A stretch of DNA of 63,421 nt, from positions 1 through 63,421 of the forward strand of contig NZ_JBOHGA010000006.1 of assembly GCF_050699915.1 (NCBI RefSeq), in the 5' to 3' direction. The DNA is from Actinophytocola sp050699915 (GTDB lineage: Bacteria; Actinomycetota; Actinomycetes; Mycobacteriales; Pseudonocardiaceae). Positions 1 to 9,040 of the stretch are shown one piece after another; position 1 is the stretch's first letter, and each line of letters starts with the position of its first letter. Made by a program: the position numbers and the translations under genes. The notes beneath the pieces are model-generated. The model ran no database searches, was not told the DNA's origin, and saw nothing but the letters and a program-made list of their open reading frames with translations.

Positions 1-971
1 GTGCTGGCGGGCGCGGGACCGGCCGGCGACTCCGCGGCGACGTCCGCCGCCTTCCCGGCGTCCGGTTCGGCCGCGCGCGGGGCCGGGGTCTCGGCGGCCT
101 TGCGCCCGAACCTGTTCTCCGCCACCGCGAGGCCGACCATCACGACCACGACGCCGACGATCATGTTCCAGGTCAGCGACTCGCCGAGCAGGCTGGTGCT
201 GACCACCATGCCGACCACCGGGACGAGGTAGTTCACGGAGGACGCGGTGGTCGCGCCGAGATCGGTGATCAGGCGGAAGTACAGCACGTAGGCCAGGCCG
301 GTGCCGAACACACCGAGCACGATGATGCTGGACACGACCTGCCAGGTCAGGTTCGGCGTCTCCCACGCCATGGTCGGCGTGACCGCGGCCTGCAGGATGG
401 TCGCCATCACCAGCTGCGATGCCGCGAGCGCGACGGGCGCGAGCTTGTAGGGAACGATGAACTTGCGGATGTACACCGTCTGCGCCGCGTAGCTGCAGGC
501 GGCGCCGAGAACGGCGAGCTGGCCGCCGATCGTGCCGCCCGCGGACTCCCACGGCGCCATGATGAGCACGACGCCGGCGAACCCGACCAGGAAACCGGCC
601 AGCTTGCGGGACGTCGCCCGTTCGGTCGGCAGGAAGGTTGTCGCCGCGGCCAGGGTGACGAGCGGCAGCGCCGCGATCAGCACACCGGCCATGGCCGCGC
701 TCGTGTGCCGTTCGCCGAAGGCCAGCAGCAGGAAGGGCGCGACCATGCCGAGCGCGGCCGCCACGGTCACATGACCCCACACTCCCCCGAGCTTGGGCAG
801 CCGGATTCCGCGCACGGCAAGGAACCCGAGCAGCAACAACAGACCGAGCACGATTCTGGCGAGGACGAGCTGGGCCGGTGTGAGCCCCTCCAGCGACACC
901 TTGATGAAGGTGTAGCTGGCACCCCAGATGGTGCCCAGCAACAGGAACTGCAGCAGGCTGGTCCGGTTCAT
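1..971 (-). CDS. EamA/DMT-family inner-membrane transporter, 3' end cut by window edge
   Basis: Reading down from an ATG at 971 the protein opens with MNRTSLLQFLLLGTIWGASY, the typical first transmembrane helix of drug/metabolite (DMT, EamA) exporters, followed by a run of hydrophobic helices. The frame has no stop down to base 1, so the C-terminus lies outside the window. The last visible ~45 residues are Ala/Pro-rich and charged, a cytoplasmic tail beyond the usual ten helices. The gene starts 17 bp after the stop of the TrpB2-like gene on the same strand, so the two are probably co-transcribed. Export of an amino acid or related metabolite is plausible from family and context, but the substrate cannot be read from sequence. 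Confidence 0.85.
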   Translation of the reverse strand, partial: MNRTSLLQFLLLGTIWGASYTFIKVSLEGLTPAQLVLARIVLGLLLLLGFLAVRGIRLPKLGGVWGHVTVAAALGMVAPFLLLAFGERHTSAAMAGVLIAALPLVTLAAATTFLPTERATSRKLAGFLVGFAGVVLIMAPWESAGGTIGGQLAVLGAACSYAAQTVYIRKFIVPYKLAPVALAASQLVMATILQAAVTPTMAWETPNLTWQVVSSIIVLGVFGTGLAYVLYFRLITDLGATTASSVNYLVPVVGMVVSTSLLGESLTWNMIVGVVVVMVGLAVAENRFGRKAAETPAPRAAEPDAGKAADVAAESPAGPAPAS

Positions 972-988
972 ATGGTGATGGATCCCTT

Positions 989-2353
989 CTATACCTCGGC
1001 AAGGCTGGGAATGCTGGCCAGCCCGTGCGCCAGAACCTCGTCGCTCAGTGAGTCGTCGGGCAGTGTCCCAGCGGCGAAGCGCTCGTAGGCCGACAGGTCG
1101 AAGTTGCCGTGCCCGGTGAGCCCGAACAGGATCGTCCGCGCCGTACCTTCCTCGCGGCACCGTACTGCTTCGTCGATCACGACCCGGATGGCGTGAGCGG
1201 CCTCCGGCGCGGCCAGCACGCCCTCCTCGCGCAGGAACAGCACGCCCGCCTCGAAGCAGCGGGTCTGCGTCTCGGCGACCGCCTCGATGTGACCGAGCTC
1301 GGTGGCCCAGCTGACCAGCGGCGCGATGCTGTGCGCGCGCAGCCCGCCCGCATGCACCGGCGGCGGGACGAACGTGTGCCCGAGGGTGTGCATCCGGTAG
1401 AGCGGGGTCAGCCGCCCGGAGTCGGCGTGGTCGTAGGCGATGCGCCCGCGGGTGAGCGTCGGGCAGGCGGCCGGCTCCACCGCCACGATGCGCACGTCCC
1501 GGCCACCGCGCAACTTCTCCCCGAGGAACGGGAAGGCGAGCCCGGCGAGGTTGCTGCCGCCGCCCGCCGCGCCGATGACGATGTCGGGGTAGTCCTCGGC
1601 CAGCTCGAGCTGCCGCTTGGCCTCCTGCCCGATCACCGTCTGGTGGGCGCACACGTGGTTGGCCGCGCTGCCTCGGGTGTACCCGGCGGTGGGGTTGGCG
1701 TAGACGGTCTGCAGCGCCTCCGACTTCGCGACGCCGAGACTGCCCGGGTGGTCCGGGGTGTCGGCGAGGAAGCCGCGTCCGGCCTCGGTCTGCTCGCTCG
1801 GACTCGGGATGCACCGGGCGCCGAATGCCTCCATCAGTACCTTGCGGTGCGGTTTCTGCTTGGCACTGACCCGCACCATGAAGATCTCCGCCTTCATGCC
1901 GAACAGGGCGGCCGCGAACGCGACGGCGCTGCCCCACTGCCCGGCGCCGGTGTCGGCGACCAGTGTGTCCTTGCCGGCCTCACGGTTGTAGTAGGCCTGA
2001 GGCACGGCACTGTTCGGCTTGAAGCTCCCGGTCGGGGCGTCGCCCTCGTACTTGTAGTAGATGCGCGCCGGCGTGCGTAACGCGCGTTCCAGGCGCCGGG
2101 CACGGAACAGGGGCGTCGGTCGCCACTGCGCGTAGATCTCGCGGACCTCGTCGGGGATCTCGATCTCCCGCTGGTTGCCCATCTCCTGGTCCACCAGCGC
2201 GGCCGGCGTTGTGCGCAACATGTCCTCGCGGGTGATCGGCCGACCGGTCCGCGCGTTCAGCGGCGGTGCCATCGCGGGTAGGTCGGCGGCGATGTTGTAC
2301 CAGGTGCGCGGGATCTCCGACTGTGGCAGCAGGAACCTGATCTGGTCTTTCAT
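989..2353 (-). CDS. trpB2: TrpB2-type tryptophan synthase beta chain (PLP lyase)
   Basis: 454 residues, close to the ~430-450 of the TrpB2 subclass and longer than classical TrpB (~400). The PLP lysine lies in GSFKPNSA, and the phosphate-binding glycine loop is GAAGGGSN. The N-terminal segment with LPQSEIPRTWYNI is typical of TrpB2, which condenses indole and serine without obligatory partnership with TrpA. Start ATG at 2353 is preceded by GGAGG. No trpA or other trp gene is adjacent; the only partner is the downstream DMT exporter, 17 bp away. The physiological role (indole salvage, serine or another beta-replacement) is therefore open. The family call is firm, the substrate inference weak. 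Confidence 0.9.
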   Translation of the reverse strand: MKDQIRFLLPQSEIPRTWYNIAADLPAMAPPLNARTGRPITREDMLRTTPAALVDQEMGNQREIEIPDEVREIYAQWRPTPLFRARRLERALRTPARIYYKYEGDAPTGSFKPNSAVPQAYYNREAGKDTLVADTGAGQWGSAVAFAAALFGMKAEIFMVRVSAKQKPHRKVLMEAFGARCIPSPSEQTEAGRGFLADTPDHPGSLGVAKSEALQTVYANPTAGYTRGSAANHVCAHQTVIGQEAKRQLELAEDYPDIVIGAAGGGSNLAGLAFPFLGEKLRGGRDVRIVAVEPAACPTLTRGRIAYDHADSGRLTPLYRMHTLGHTFVPPPVHAGGLRAHSIAPLVSWATELGHIEAVAETQTRCFEAGVLFLREEGVLAAPEAAHAIRVVIDEAVRCREEGTARTILFGLTGHGNFDLSAYERFAAGTLPDDSLSDEVLAHGLASIPSLAEV

Positions 2354-2857
2354 GACGGGCCTCCGGGTGTGGTGAGCAGCGTGCGCTGGTCGGCCGACTC
2401 CTGGGCCAGGGAACCGGAAGTGGCGCTCGGGCCGCCGTCGGGCCGTGCCTCGGAATGCCGGGCCACGGCCCGTGTTAAGTCGCTACCGGACTCCACGCTG
2501 GCCCCCAAGACCTCGACTGTCGGCGAGGGCGATTTTGGTTAATCTTTTACCCTCATAGCCCTCATTCCGGTGCGAGATACAACACGACGACCACATACGG
2601 CGGCAAGGAACCTCTTCGGAGCTGCCGATGCCGCCGAACCAGAATTTCTTACCCTGGGTCAAGTGCCACCTCCGCTTGAACGGACGGAGCTAATGCCTTC
2701 AGCCCAGCGCTGGCCACTTCGCGCTCACAGAGCGCCACGACCACCTACTCACAAGGCCCATCGAATGCGCCTTCGGGGTGGTCCACACCATCCACAGCGG
2801 ACACAGATTTCTCCGTTTCGGACCGTGGAGTGCTGTGGAGTGGCACGCTGTCGCTCC
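2354..2857. other. Gene-free interval with divergent promoters
   Basis: About 500 bp between the divergent trpB2 and the small membrane-protein gene. No frame shows coding-like composition. A low-GC patch near 2530-2570, unlike its surroundings (GATTTTGGTTAATC and following bases), is the most promoter-like part and sits ~190 bp upstream of trpB2. No RNA gene or strong hairpin was recognised. Confidence 0.5.
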
Positions 2858-3433
2858 ATGGCGCAGCTGCGCGAGACGGCGAGACGGCGGCAGGCGGCAT
2901 CGAGGCTGCTCACCCCGTCGGGGCTCGCGCTCGCGCTGATCTGCTTCCTGTTCGGCTTCCTCGCCGTCTCCTGCGACACCCCGGGCGGGTACGGCCGCTC
3001 CAAGCAGGGCGGCACGACGACCTACACCGGCCTGGACCTCGCCACCGGCGCGCAGCCGACGGTCGACCCGGCGTTCCTGGCGCCGCAGCCGACGACGCGG
3101 CCGGACCTGCTCGGCTGGCAGCCGGCGGTCATGCTCGCCGCGCTTGCGCTCGCGGTCGCCATGGTCGCCGGCGCCGGGCGGTTCCGGTTGCGCCGCCGGA
3201 TGGTGGTCTCCTCGACGGCCACGGCGCTCGTGCTGCTCGTGCTCGGCGAGGTCACCGCGCGGGACGCGCTCGTCACGCAGGTCGCCGAGCAGGTGGCGCG
3301 CCCGCTGCCGGCCGGGAGGGAACCCGCGGACTACGTGGTCGTCGGCAGCGGGTTCACCATCGCCGTCACGATCACGACCATCGTGCTCGTGTCCTACGTC
3401 GTCGCCCATCTCAGACGTCGCCGGCGGAGCTGA
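2858..3433 (+). CDS. Small hypothetical membrane protein
   Basis: About 191 residues from ATG 2858; an in-frame GTG at 2840 with GGAG nine bases upstream is an alternative start. Four hydrophobic segments are visible: one near residues 16-35 (ending FLAVSC), then after a Gly/Thr-rich loop three more around residues 85-105, 115-135 and 160-180. The tail is HLRRRRRS, cytoplasmic by the positive-inside rule. The Cys after the first segment does not fit a canonical lipobox. No known domain was recognised. The next gene begins 6 bp downstream, so the two are probably co-expressed. Confidence 0.75.
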   Translation: MAQLRETARRRQAASRLLTPSGLALALICFLFGFLAVSCDTPGGYGRSKQGGTTTYTGLDLATGAQPTVDPAFLAPQPTTRPDLLGWQPAVMLAALALAVAMVAGAGRFRLRRRMVVSSTATALVLLVLGEVTARDALVTQVAEQVARPLPAGREPADYVVVGSGFTIAVTITTIVLVSYVVAHLRRRRRS

Positions 3434-3439
3434 CCAGCC

Positions 3440-3769
3440 GTGCCTGACGAACCCGGCGACGCGGACCCCATTGCCGACATCCCCGGTCTCGACGACCACG
3501 AGGCGCTTCACGTGCTCTCGGGCTACCTGGTCGGCGACGACAGCCTGGAGTTCGAGATCGACGAGGTGGTCGCCGGCGAGGGATCCTGGCGAGCCGGTGA
3601 GGTGCTGGACGAGCTGCGCCGGCTGCTCGCCGACCCGACGGTCGCCGACGACGAGCTCACCGACATCGTGGCGAACATGTCGCCGTGGATGATGCGGACC
3701 GGCAGGCTCACCCTCGAACACATCGCCGACCGACTGGCCCAAGCCCTCGATCAGGGCACCGCCGACTGA
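3440..3769 (+). CDS. Hypothetical acidic protein (109 aa)
   Basis: GTG start 6 bp after the preceding stop; 109 residues, strongly acidic, with no signal peptide or membrane segment. Charged helical stretches (for example GEVLDELRRLLADPTV) suggest a small all-helical soluble protein. Family not recognised. Tight coupling to the upstream membrane protein suggests a shared job; nothing in the sequence says which. The downstream LuxR gene begins 34 bp later and could be in the same transcript. Confidence 0.7.
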   Translation: MPDEPGDADPIADIPGLDDHEALHVLSGYLVGDDSLEFEIDEVVAGEGSWRAGEVLDELRRLLADPTVADDELTDIVANMSPWMMRTGRLTLEHIADRLAQALDQGTAD

Positions 3770-3803
3770 AGAGATCGTTCGGTTCGACTGATCGGGCGTC
3801 GTA

Positions 3804-6410
3804 GTGGCTGGACCGTGTACGTTCCGCGATGTGCTCCTGGTCGAGCGAGAGGCGCAGTTGGCCGAGTTGGACGCGGCTGTCCGCGAGGCCGGAGCGGGTC
3901 GGGGCAGTCTCGTGTTGATGTCCGGTGAGGCGGGCGCGGGCAAGACGTCGCTGGTCACCCGGTTCGCCTCGGACCACGAAGGCCGGACCGGCAGGCCGGT
4001 GCTGTACGGGTTGTGCGACGCGCTGCTGACACCGCGCCCGTTCGGCCCGTTCCGGGACATGTTCCGGTCACTCGGCGGGTTGCCGGGTGGTGACGACCTC
4101 GGCGGGCTCGCCGGGGCGCTCGACGTGCTGGTGGACGAGCTGGACCGGCCGCCGCACCCGGCAGTCGCGGTGGTCGAGGACGCGCACTGGGCCGACGACG
4201 CGACGCTCGACGCGATCCGGTTTCTGGGGCGGCGGGTCGCACGGATGCGGACCGTGCTCATCGTGACGTATCGGGACGACGAGGTGTCGCCCGGTCATGC
4301 CCTGCGGAGGGCGCTCGGGTCGGTTCCCGTCGACCAGGTCCGTCGGGTGCGGCTCGACCCGTTGTCCGTCGCGGGCGTTGCCCGGCTTGCCGACCGCCGT
4401 GATGTGGCCGACCTGCACCGGATCACGGGTGGCAACCCGTTCTTCGTGCGTGAGGTGCTCGCGGCGCCGGGAACCGCGGTGCCGCTGACGGTGCAGGATG
4501 CGGTGCTCGCTCGGGTCGGCCGGCTTTCCGCCGTGGGGCGCAAGTGCGTCGAGCTCGTCTCGGTGGTGCCGGGGCTTGCCGAACGATGGCTGATCGAAGG
4601 CTGTGCGTCGCTGACGGGTGTCGACGAGGCCGTCCGCCTGGGTGTGCTGCGCGCCGACGACTCGACGGTGTCGTTCGCCCATGAGCTGGCACGTCGCGCC
4701 GTCGAGCACGGCATCGCGAGCGCGCGTAGGCGCGAGCTCAACCGTCTCGTCCTGGAAGTCCTTACCCAGCACCAGGTTGACGTCGCGCGACTGAACCACC
4801 ACGCGGTGCGGGCCGACGATCGCGACGCCGTCGTCCGGTTCGCGCCCATCGCCGCGCGTCGGGCCGCATCGCTGGACGCGCACCGGGAAGCGGTGGACCA
4901 CTTCGAGCAGGCGCTGCGGCACGCCGATCGCTTCACAGCAGAACGGCTCGCCGGGCTCTGGGACGACTACGCGCGGGAGTGTTACCTCGCGGGCCGGCAC
5001 GAGCGCGCCGCGGCGGCGCTGGAGCGAGCGATCGAGGTGCACGACGCTCGCGATGATCACGAACGGCTTGGTGCCAGCCTCACACTGCTCGCCGATGTGC
5101 AGTGGTACCTGGGCAGGCGCCCGGAGGCCGAACAGTGTGTCGTGCGGGCGATCGCGGCGCTCGAGCGGCACCCCGGTGGTGCGTTGGCGCAGGCGTATGC
5201 GCTGCGGGCGAAGCTGGACATGATCGACGATCGGCTCGGCAGTGCCCGGACGTGGGGCGAGAAGGCCATCGGCATGGCGCGTGCCGCCGGCGACACGGCC
5301 GTGTTGGCGCACGCACTCAACACGGTCGGGTGCGTACGGTGGGTCGTGCCGCCCTATGACACGGACCTCTTGATCGAGAGCCTGCGGGTGGCGCGCGCCG
5401 CCGGGCTCACCCAGGAGACCGCCAGGGCTTACCACAACCTGGCCGACGGGTGCATCAACCTGATGCGCGACGAAGACGCGGAAACCTATCTCAGCAAGGG
5501 AATCGGCTTCTGCGACGCGCACGACCTCGTCCTGAGCGAGGCATATCTGCTGGTGCTGCGGGCGCTGCTGCGGCTCGACCAGGGTCGGTGGGACGAGGCG
5601 ACGGCGGATCTACGGCGGCCGTCCGAGTCCGAGGGCCTCCTGCTCGCCGTGGCGCTGGTGGCCCGAGGCACGATCGAGCTGCGCCGCGGGGTGGCGCATG
5701 CGGCCGCGACGCTCGACCAGGCGCACGGACACCTCGAACGCCAGCCATCCGCGCAGGTCGCTCTCAAGCTGGTCGTAGCGCGCGCGGAGCTCGCCTGGCT
5801 CGGCGATCACCCCGTGCCGGTCACCGTCACGGACCGGGTCGCGGAGCTGATCGACACCGGCCCCGTTCCGTGGGTCAGCCGAGCCGCCTTCTGGCTGCAC
5901 CGAATCGGAGTGCTCGATCGCCTGCGTGATGACCTGCTCGAGCCCTACCGGGTACAGGCAGCCGGCCGGTGGTCGGAGGCCGCGGCGCTGTGGTCGACGA
6001 TCGGCCGGCCCTACGAGCAGGCGCTCGCGCTGTCCGACGCGCCGGAACCGGAACCGCTGCTCCAGGCGCTGGGCATCCTGGACCGTCTCGGCGCGACGTC
6101 GGTCGCGTCCCGAGTCCGAGGGCGGCTCACGAGGATGGGCGTGCCGTCCGTGCCGCGCGGCCCCCGCTCGACGACTCGCACGAACCCCGCCGGACTCACC
6201 GCACGTCAGTCCGAGATCCTCCACCTCCTCGCCGAGGGGCTGCCCTATCGCGAGATCGCCGAGCGGTTGCACGTCGCCACCAAGACCGTCGACCACCACG
6301 TCGCCGCGGTGCGCGCGAAGCTCGGCGTGACCACCCGCCATGACGCCGTCGAGGCCGCCCGACAGCTCGGGATCCTGTCTCCCTCGGCGGGGACGCACCT
6401 CCCAAAATAG
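3804..6410 (+). CDS. Large ATP-binding LuxR-family transcriptional regulator (LAL-like)
   Basis: 868 residues from GTG 3804; GTG 3831 (VLLVEREAQL) is an equally possible start. It has the build of the large ATP-binding LuxR (LAL/MalT-like) regulators. An N-terminal AAA/STAND ATPase has Walker A GEAGAGKTSL near residue 41 and a Walker-B-like VVEDAHWADD near residue 115. A long helical TPR-like middle follows. The C-terminal LuxR helix-turn-helix runs from LTARQSEILHLLAEGL through IAERLHVATKTVDHHV. Such proteins couple nucleotide and ligand binding to transcription activation. A tandem CCCAARATAGGG repeat overlaps its stop codon, upstream of the lectin gene that follows on the same strand, making that gene a candidate target. 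Confidence 0.92.
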   Translation: MAGPCTFRDVLLVEREAQLAELDAAVREAGAGRGSLVLMSGEAGAGKTSLVTRFASDHEGRTGRPVLYGLCDALLTPRPFGPFRDMFRSLGGLPGGDDLGGLAGALDVLVDELDRPPHPAVAVVEDAHWADDATLDAIRFLGRRVARMRTVLIVTYRDDEVSPGHALRRALGSVPVDQVRRVRLDPLSVAGVARLADRRDVADLHRITGGNPFFVREVLAAPGTAVPLTVQDAVLARVGRLSAVGRKCVELVSVVPGLAERWLIEGCASLTGVDEAVRLGVLRADDSTVSFAHELARRAVEHGIASARRRELNRLVLEVLTQHQVDVARLNHHAVRADDRDAVVRFAPIAARRAASLDAHREAVDHFEQALRHADRFTAERLAGLWDDYARECYLAGRHERAAAALERAIEVHDARDDHERLGASLTLLADVQWYLGRRPEAEQCVVRAIAALERHPGGALAQAYALRAKLDMIDDRLGSARTWGEKAIGMARAAGDTAVLAHALNTVGCVRWVVPPYDTDLLIESLRVARAAGLTQETARAYHNLADGCINLMRDEDAETYLSKGIGFCDAHDLVLSEAYLLVLRALLRLDQGRWDEATADLRRPSESEGLLLAVALVARGTIELRRGVAHAAATLDQAHGHLERQPSAQVALKLVVARAELAWLGDHPVPVTVTDRVAELIDTGPVPWVSRAAFWLHRIGVLDRLRDDLLEPYRVQAAGRWSEAAALWSTIGRPYEQALALSDAPEPEPLLQALGILDRLGATSVASRVRGRLTRMGVPSVPRGPRSTTRTNPAGLTARQSEILHLLAEGLPYREIAERLHVATKTVDHHVAAVRAKLGVTTRHDAVEAARQLGILSPSAGTHLPK

Positions 6411-6434
6411 GGAACCGCGGCGCCCAAGATAGGG
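6401..6434 (+). promoter_or_regulatory. Tandem CCCAARATAGGG direct repeat, possible operator
   Basis: CCCAAAATAGGG (6401-6412) and CCCAAGATAGGG (6423-6434) differ by one base and lie 22 bp apart, about two helical turns. Each is nearly palindromic (CCC-AT-rich-GGG). They overlap the stop of the LuxR gene and lie ~130 bp upstream of the lectin start, a fitting place for an activator site. A separate perfect palindrome CATCAGCTGATG occurs at 6510-6521. Confidence 0.45.
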
Positions 6435-6563
6435 CGGCGGACCCGTTGGTCAGGAACGTTCTCGGCACCTAACGTCGCTTTCGTCACCAATTACGAGGTC
6501 GGGGCATCTCATCAGCTGATGCGGGCGGTTTTCGTCGACTCGACCGGGATCCAAGGAAGGCGC

Positions 6564-7028
6564 ATGGAGCGAAAGTCTGCCCTGGCGATACTGCTCGCCC
6601 TGATCATGACCGCCATTTCATTCGGCATCACCACATCGACCGCGTCGGCGGCAGTGGTCACCACCCCGCTCGACAACTACGGATCACCGGGATGCCTCGA
6701 CGCCTCCGACAACGGTGCCAGCATCTACATGCATCCTTGCAACGGCGGGGCCAACCAGAAGTGGATCTGGAACAACCAGCCCGGTGTCAAGACGCCCATC
6801 AGCCACGCCAAATCCGACCTCTGCCTGCAGGTGTCCGGAAACTCCGTGAGGTTGGCGCCGTGCAACCCGTCCGCTCTGGGGCAACGGTGGATTCTCGAAC
6901 CGTACCCCGGTGTGCCGTTCATCAAGATGGCGTACGGCAACGGCTACTGTCTCCGCGACACCAACGGGAGCCTGCCGCTCGTCACGTGCAAGAGCGGCGA
7001 CGGTTTCCAACGCTGGTTCGCCCAGTGA
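6564..7028 (+). CDS. Secreted single-domain ricin-type beta-trefoil lectin
   Basis: ATG 6564 is preceded by AAGGAAGG, deciding the start over upstream in-frame codons. Residues 1-30 are a Sec signal peptide ending in ASA. The remaining ~124 residues form one ricin-B-like trefoil, with three Q-x-W signatures (NQKWIW, GQRWIL, FQRWFA) and paired cysteines in each subdomain. Ricin-B domains bind galactose- or xylose-type sugars. In actinomycetes they are usually appended to glycoside hydrolases, so a stand-alone secreted lectin is less common. The LuxR regulator directly upstream is the likely controller. Sugar specificity cannot be read. Confidence 0.88.
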   Translation: MERKSALAILLALIMTAISFGITTSTASAAVVTTPLDNYGSPGCLDASDNGASIYMHPCNGGANQKWIWNNQPGVKTPISHAKSDLCLQVSGNSVRLAPCNPSALGQRWILEPYPGVPFIKMAYGNGYCLRDTNGSLPLVTCKSGDGFQRWFAQ

Positions 7029-7061
7029 GCCATTCCACCGCAAAGGTGAAATGAGAATCGT

Positions 7062-7095
7062 GCCGGTTGCGTGGGTGGGGGTGCACGCAACCGGC
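7062..7095. terminator. Bidirectional terminator hairpin between lectin and the W/Mo operon
   Basis: A perfect 12-bp stem (GCCGGTTGCGTG, 7062-7073, with CACGCAACCGGC, 7084-7095) and a 10-base loop lie between two convergent genes. A second 8-bp stem (CGCTGAAC/GTTCAGCG, 7113-7135) overlaps the stop codon of the moeA-PBP gene. No U-tract, as usual in high-GC actinomycetes. Confidence 0.75.
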
Positions 7096-7129
7096 CCGGG
7101 CACGCGCACCATCGCTGAACCAGTACTGT

Positions 7130-9040
7130 TCAGCGAATCCGTCGGCCGGTCTCCGCGCATGAGTAGCCGCCCAATGCCTCCACTTCGGAGCGGAAGTCGG
7201 CACGGTCGAGCAACGTCCACAGCGGCGTGAGCCGCTCGTCGGTGAGGTTCTCGGCGGGCAGAACCAGGTCGTACGGTTCCTGGGTGATGGGCACGAAGTC
7301 GAGACCGAAGGCCCGGGCGGCGGCGAGGATGCCCAGACCGGTGTCGGCGCGGCCGGCGGCCACCGCCGCGGCCACTGCCAGGTGGGTGTGCTCCTCGCGG
7401 CTGTAGCCGGAGATCTCGGCCGGGTCGATTCCGCGTGTCGCGAGTTCCTGGTCGAGAAGCACCCGTGTGCCGGCACCGCGCTGCCGGTTGACGTAACGCA
7501 GGCCAGGGCGCGTGAGATCGTCGATCTTGGCGAGCGCCAGCGGGTTGCCGGGCGCGACGATGAATCCCTGGTCGCGGAGCACGAGGCGGATCACGGCAGC
7601 GTCCGGTCCGACGATCTTGTCCACATAGGGCAGTGTGTACGCGCCGGTGGCCGGGTCGAGCAGGTGTGAGCCCGCGACGTGGCACAGTCCGTCTCGCAGC
7701 GCGACGAGGCCGCCCAGCGATCCCACGTTCGACGACGCGAGGGTGATGAGCGGATCCTCGGCGCGCAGGGCTGAGGCGGCGAGGTCGAGAACGAGGTCGT
7801 GAGAACCGATCGCGACGATGGTGCGGTCGATCTCGCTCAGCCCGCGCAGCAGCTCGACTCGCACTTCCTCCCCGGCGTGATGTCCCTCCACACCGGACGG
7901 GACGACGAGCAACCCGTCAGCGCGGACGAGAGAGGTCAGCACGCCCGCGCCGCGCGGCAGCGGGGTGGCGACGATGCGGTCTCGCACCCGGCCGAGCCGC
8001 ACGCGCACCCAGTCGTCCATGCCGATCGCGGAGGGCAGTTTCCGGGCGAGGTGGGCGGTTGTCGACGGGCGTTCCCGCGGCGCGGCGCCTTCCAGCTCGG
8101 CGAGGACCGGTGCGGCGAAGATGTCGAACGTCAGAGCGGCCGACACCGGGTAGCCCGGCACGCCGACCACCGGCGTGCCGTCCACGACTCCGAGCACCAC
8201 CGGGTGGCCCGGCCGGACGGCTACGCCGTGGACCGCCAGCGTGCCGGCCTCGGCGACGACCCGCGCGGTGTAGTCGTCGCGGCCGGCGCTGGAGCCCGCG
8301 ATGAGCAGGACGAGGTCCGCGCCGGCGGCCGCGGCGCGGACGGCCGCGGTGATGGCGTCCGGGTCGTCCGGCACGATCTCGGCGACCCGGGCGGCACAGC
8401 CCGCCTCGCGTGCCTGTGCGGCGAGCATCAGCGAGTTGGTGTCGACGATGTGGCCGGGCTCGAGCTCGGCACCGATCGGGCGGATCTCGTCACCGGTCGG
8501 GATCACCGCGACGACAGGCGTGCGGCGGACCGCGAGCTCGACGACGCCGGCCGCGGCGCACGCGGCGACGTCGACGGGGCGCAGCCGGTGGCCCTCCGAC
8601 AGCAGGAGCTCGGCGGCGCTGATGTCCTCCCCGATGGACCGGACGTGCTGGTAGGGCGGGACGGCGGCGCGTAGCTCGGCACGGTCGCCGACGCTGTGGA
8701 CGTGCTCGCGCATGACCACGGCGTCGTACCCGGCCGGCAGTGGGTCGCCGGTGTCGACGACCTCGAACGCGCCCGCGTCGAGCAGCACCGGGGTGGTCTC
8801 GGCGGCGTCCACCGTCTCCGCCGAGCGGACGGCGATCCCGTCCATCCCGGCCGAGTCGAACGCCGGCGACGACCTGCGGGCCCACACGGGTTCGGCGGTC
8901 ACGCGACCGACGGCCTCTCCGACCCGCGGCCGCACCACGTCGACTCTGGCCGGGCAGCCGGTGTCGGCGCGTACCTCCCGCCAGGCGGTGTGGGCCTGGG
9001 CGGCGGGCACGTCGGAGACGAAGGGACTCTCGGCGGTCAT
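7130..9040 (-). CDS. moeA: MoeA molybdopterin molybdo/tungstotransferase fused to a PBP-like domain
   Basis: 636 residues from ATG 9040, which overlaps the stop of the upstream moeA by ATGA. Residues ~1-400 are MoeA: PAFDSAGMDGIAV, IPTGDEI, an AGSSAGRDD loop and GVPGYPVSA, the metal-insertion fold that puts molybdate or tungstate into adenylated molybdopterin. Residues ~405-636 are a periplasmic-binding-protein-like module (PBP_like) with TLASSNVGSLGGL at its start and ALGGYSCAETG at its end. The same fusion is known in prokaryotic Moco loci. The appended module may bind an oxyanion, cofactor or effector; that is inference. It is the last gene of the nine-gene operon. Confidence 0.9.
   Translation of the reverse strand: MTAESPFVSDVPAAQAHTAWREVRADTGCPARVDVVRPRVGEAVGRVTAEPVWARRSSPAFDSAGMDGIAVRSAETVDAAETTPVLLDAGAFEVVDTGDPLPAGYDAVVMREHVHSVGDRAELRAAVPPYQHVRSIGEDISAAELLLSEGHRLRPVDVAACAAAGVVELAVRRTPVVAVIPTGDEIRPIGAELEPGHIVDTNSLMLAAQAREAGCAARVAEIVPDDPDAITAAVRAAAAGADLVLLIAGSSAGRDDYTARVVAEAGTLAVHGVAVRPGHPVVLGVVDGTPVVGVPGYPVSAALTFDIFAAPVLAELEGAAPRERPSTTAHLARKLPSAIGMDDWVRVRLGRVRDRIVATPLPRGAGVLTSLVRADGLLVVPSGVEGHHAGEEVRVELLRGLSEIDRTIVAIGSHDLVLDLAASALRAEDPLITLASSNVGSLGGLVALRDGLCHVAGSHLLDPATGAYTLPYVDKIVGPDAAVIRLVLRDQGFIVAPGNPLALAKIDDLTRPGLRYVNRQRGAGTRVLLDQELATRGIDPAEISGYSREEHTHLAVAAAVAAGRADTGLGILAAARAFGLDFVPITQEPYDLVLPAENLTDERLTPLWTLLDRADFRSEVEALGGYSCAETGRRIR

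Noticed and set aside
2858..3433. Lipoprotein call for the small membrane protein
   Set aside because: The Cys after the first helix is preceded by FLAVS, not a canonical lipobox, and three more helices follow.
2699..4261. Long minus-strand frame across the small hypothetical genes and the LuxR start
   Set aside because: Arg/Ser/Pro-rich composition typical of shadow frames of high-GC genes; no ribosome site, no domain.
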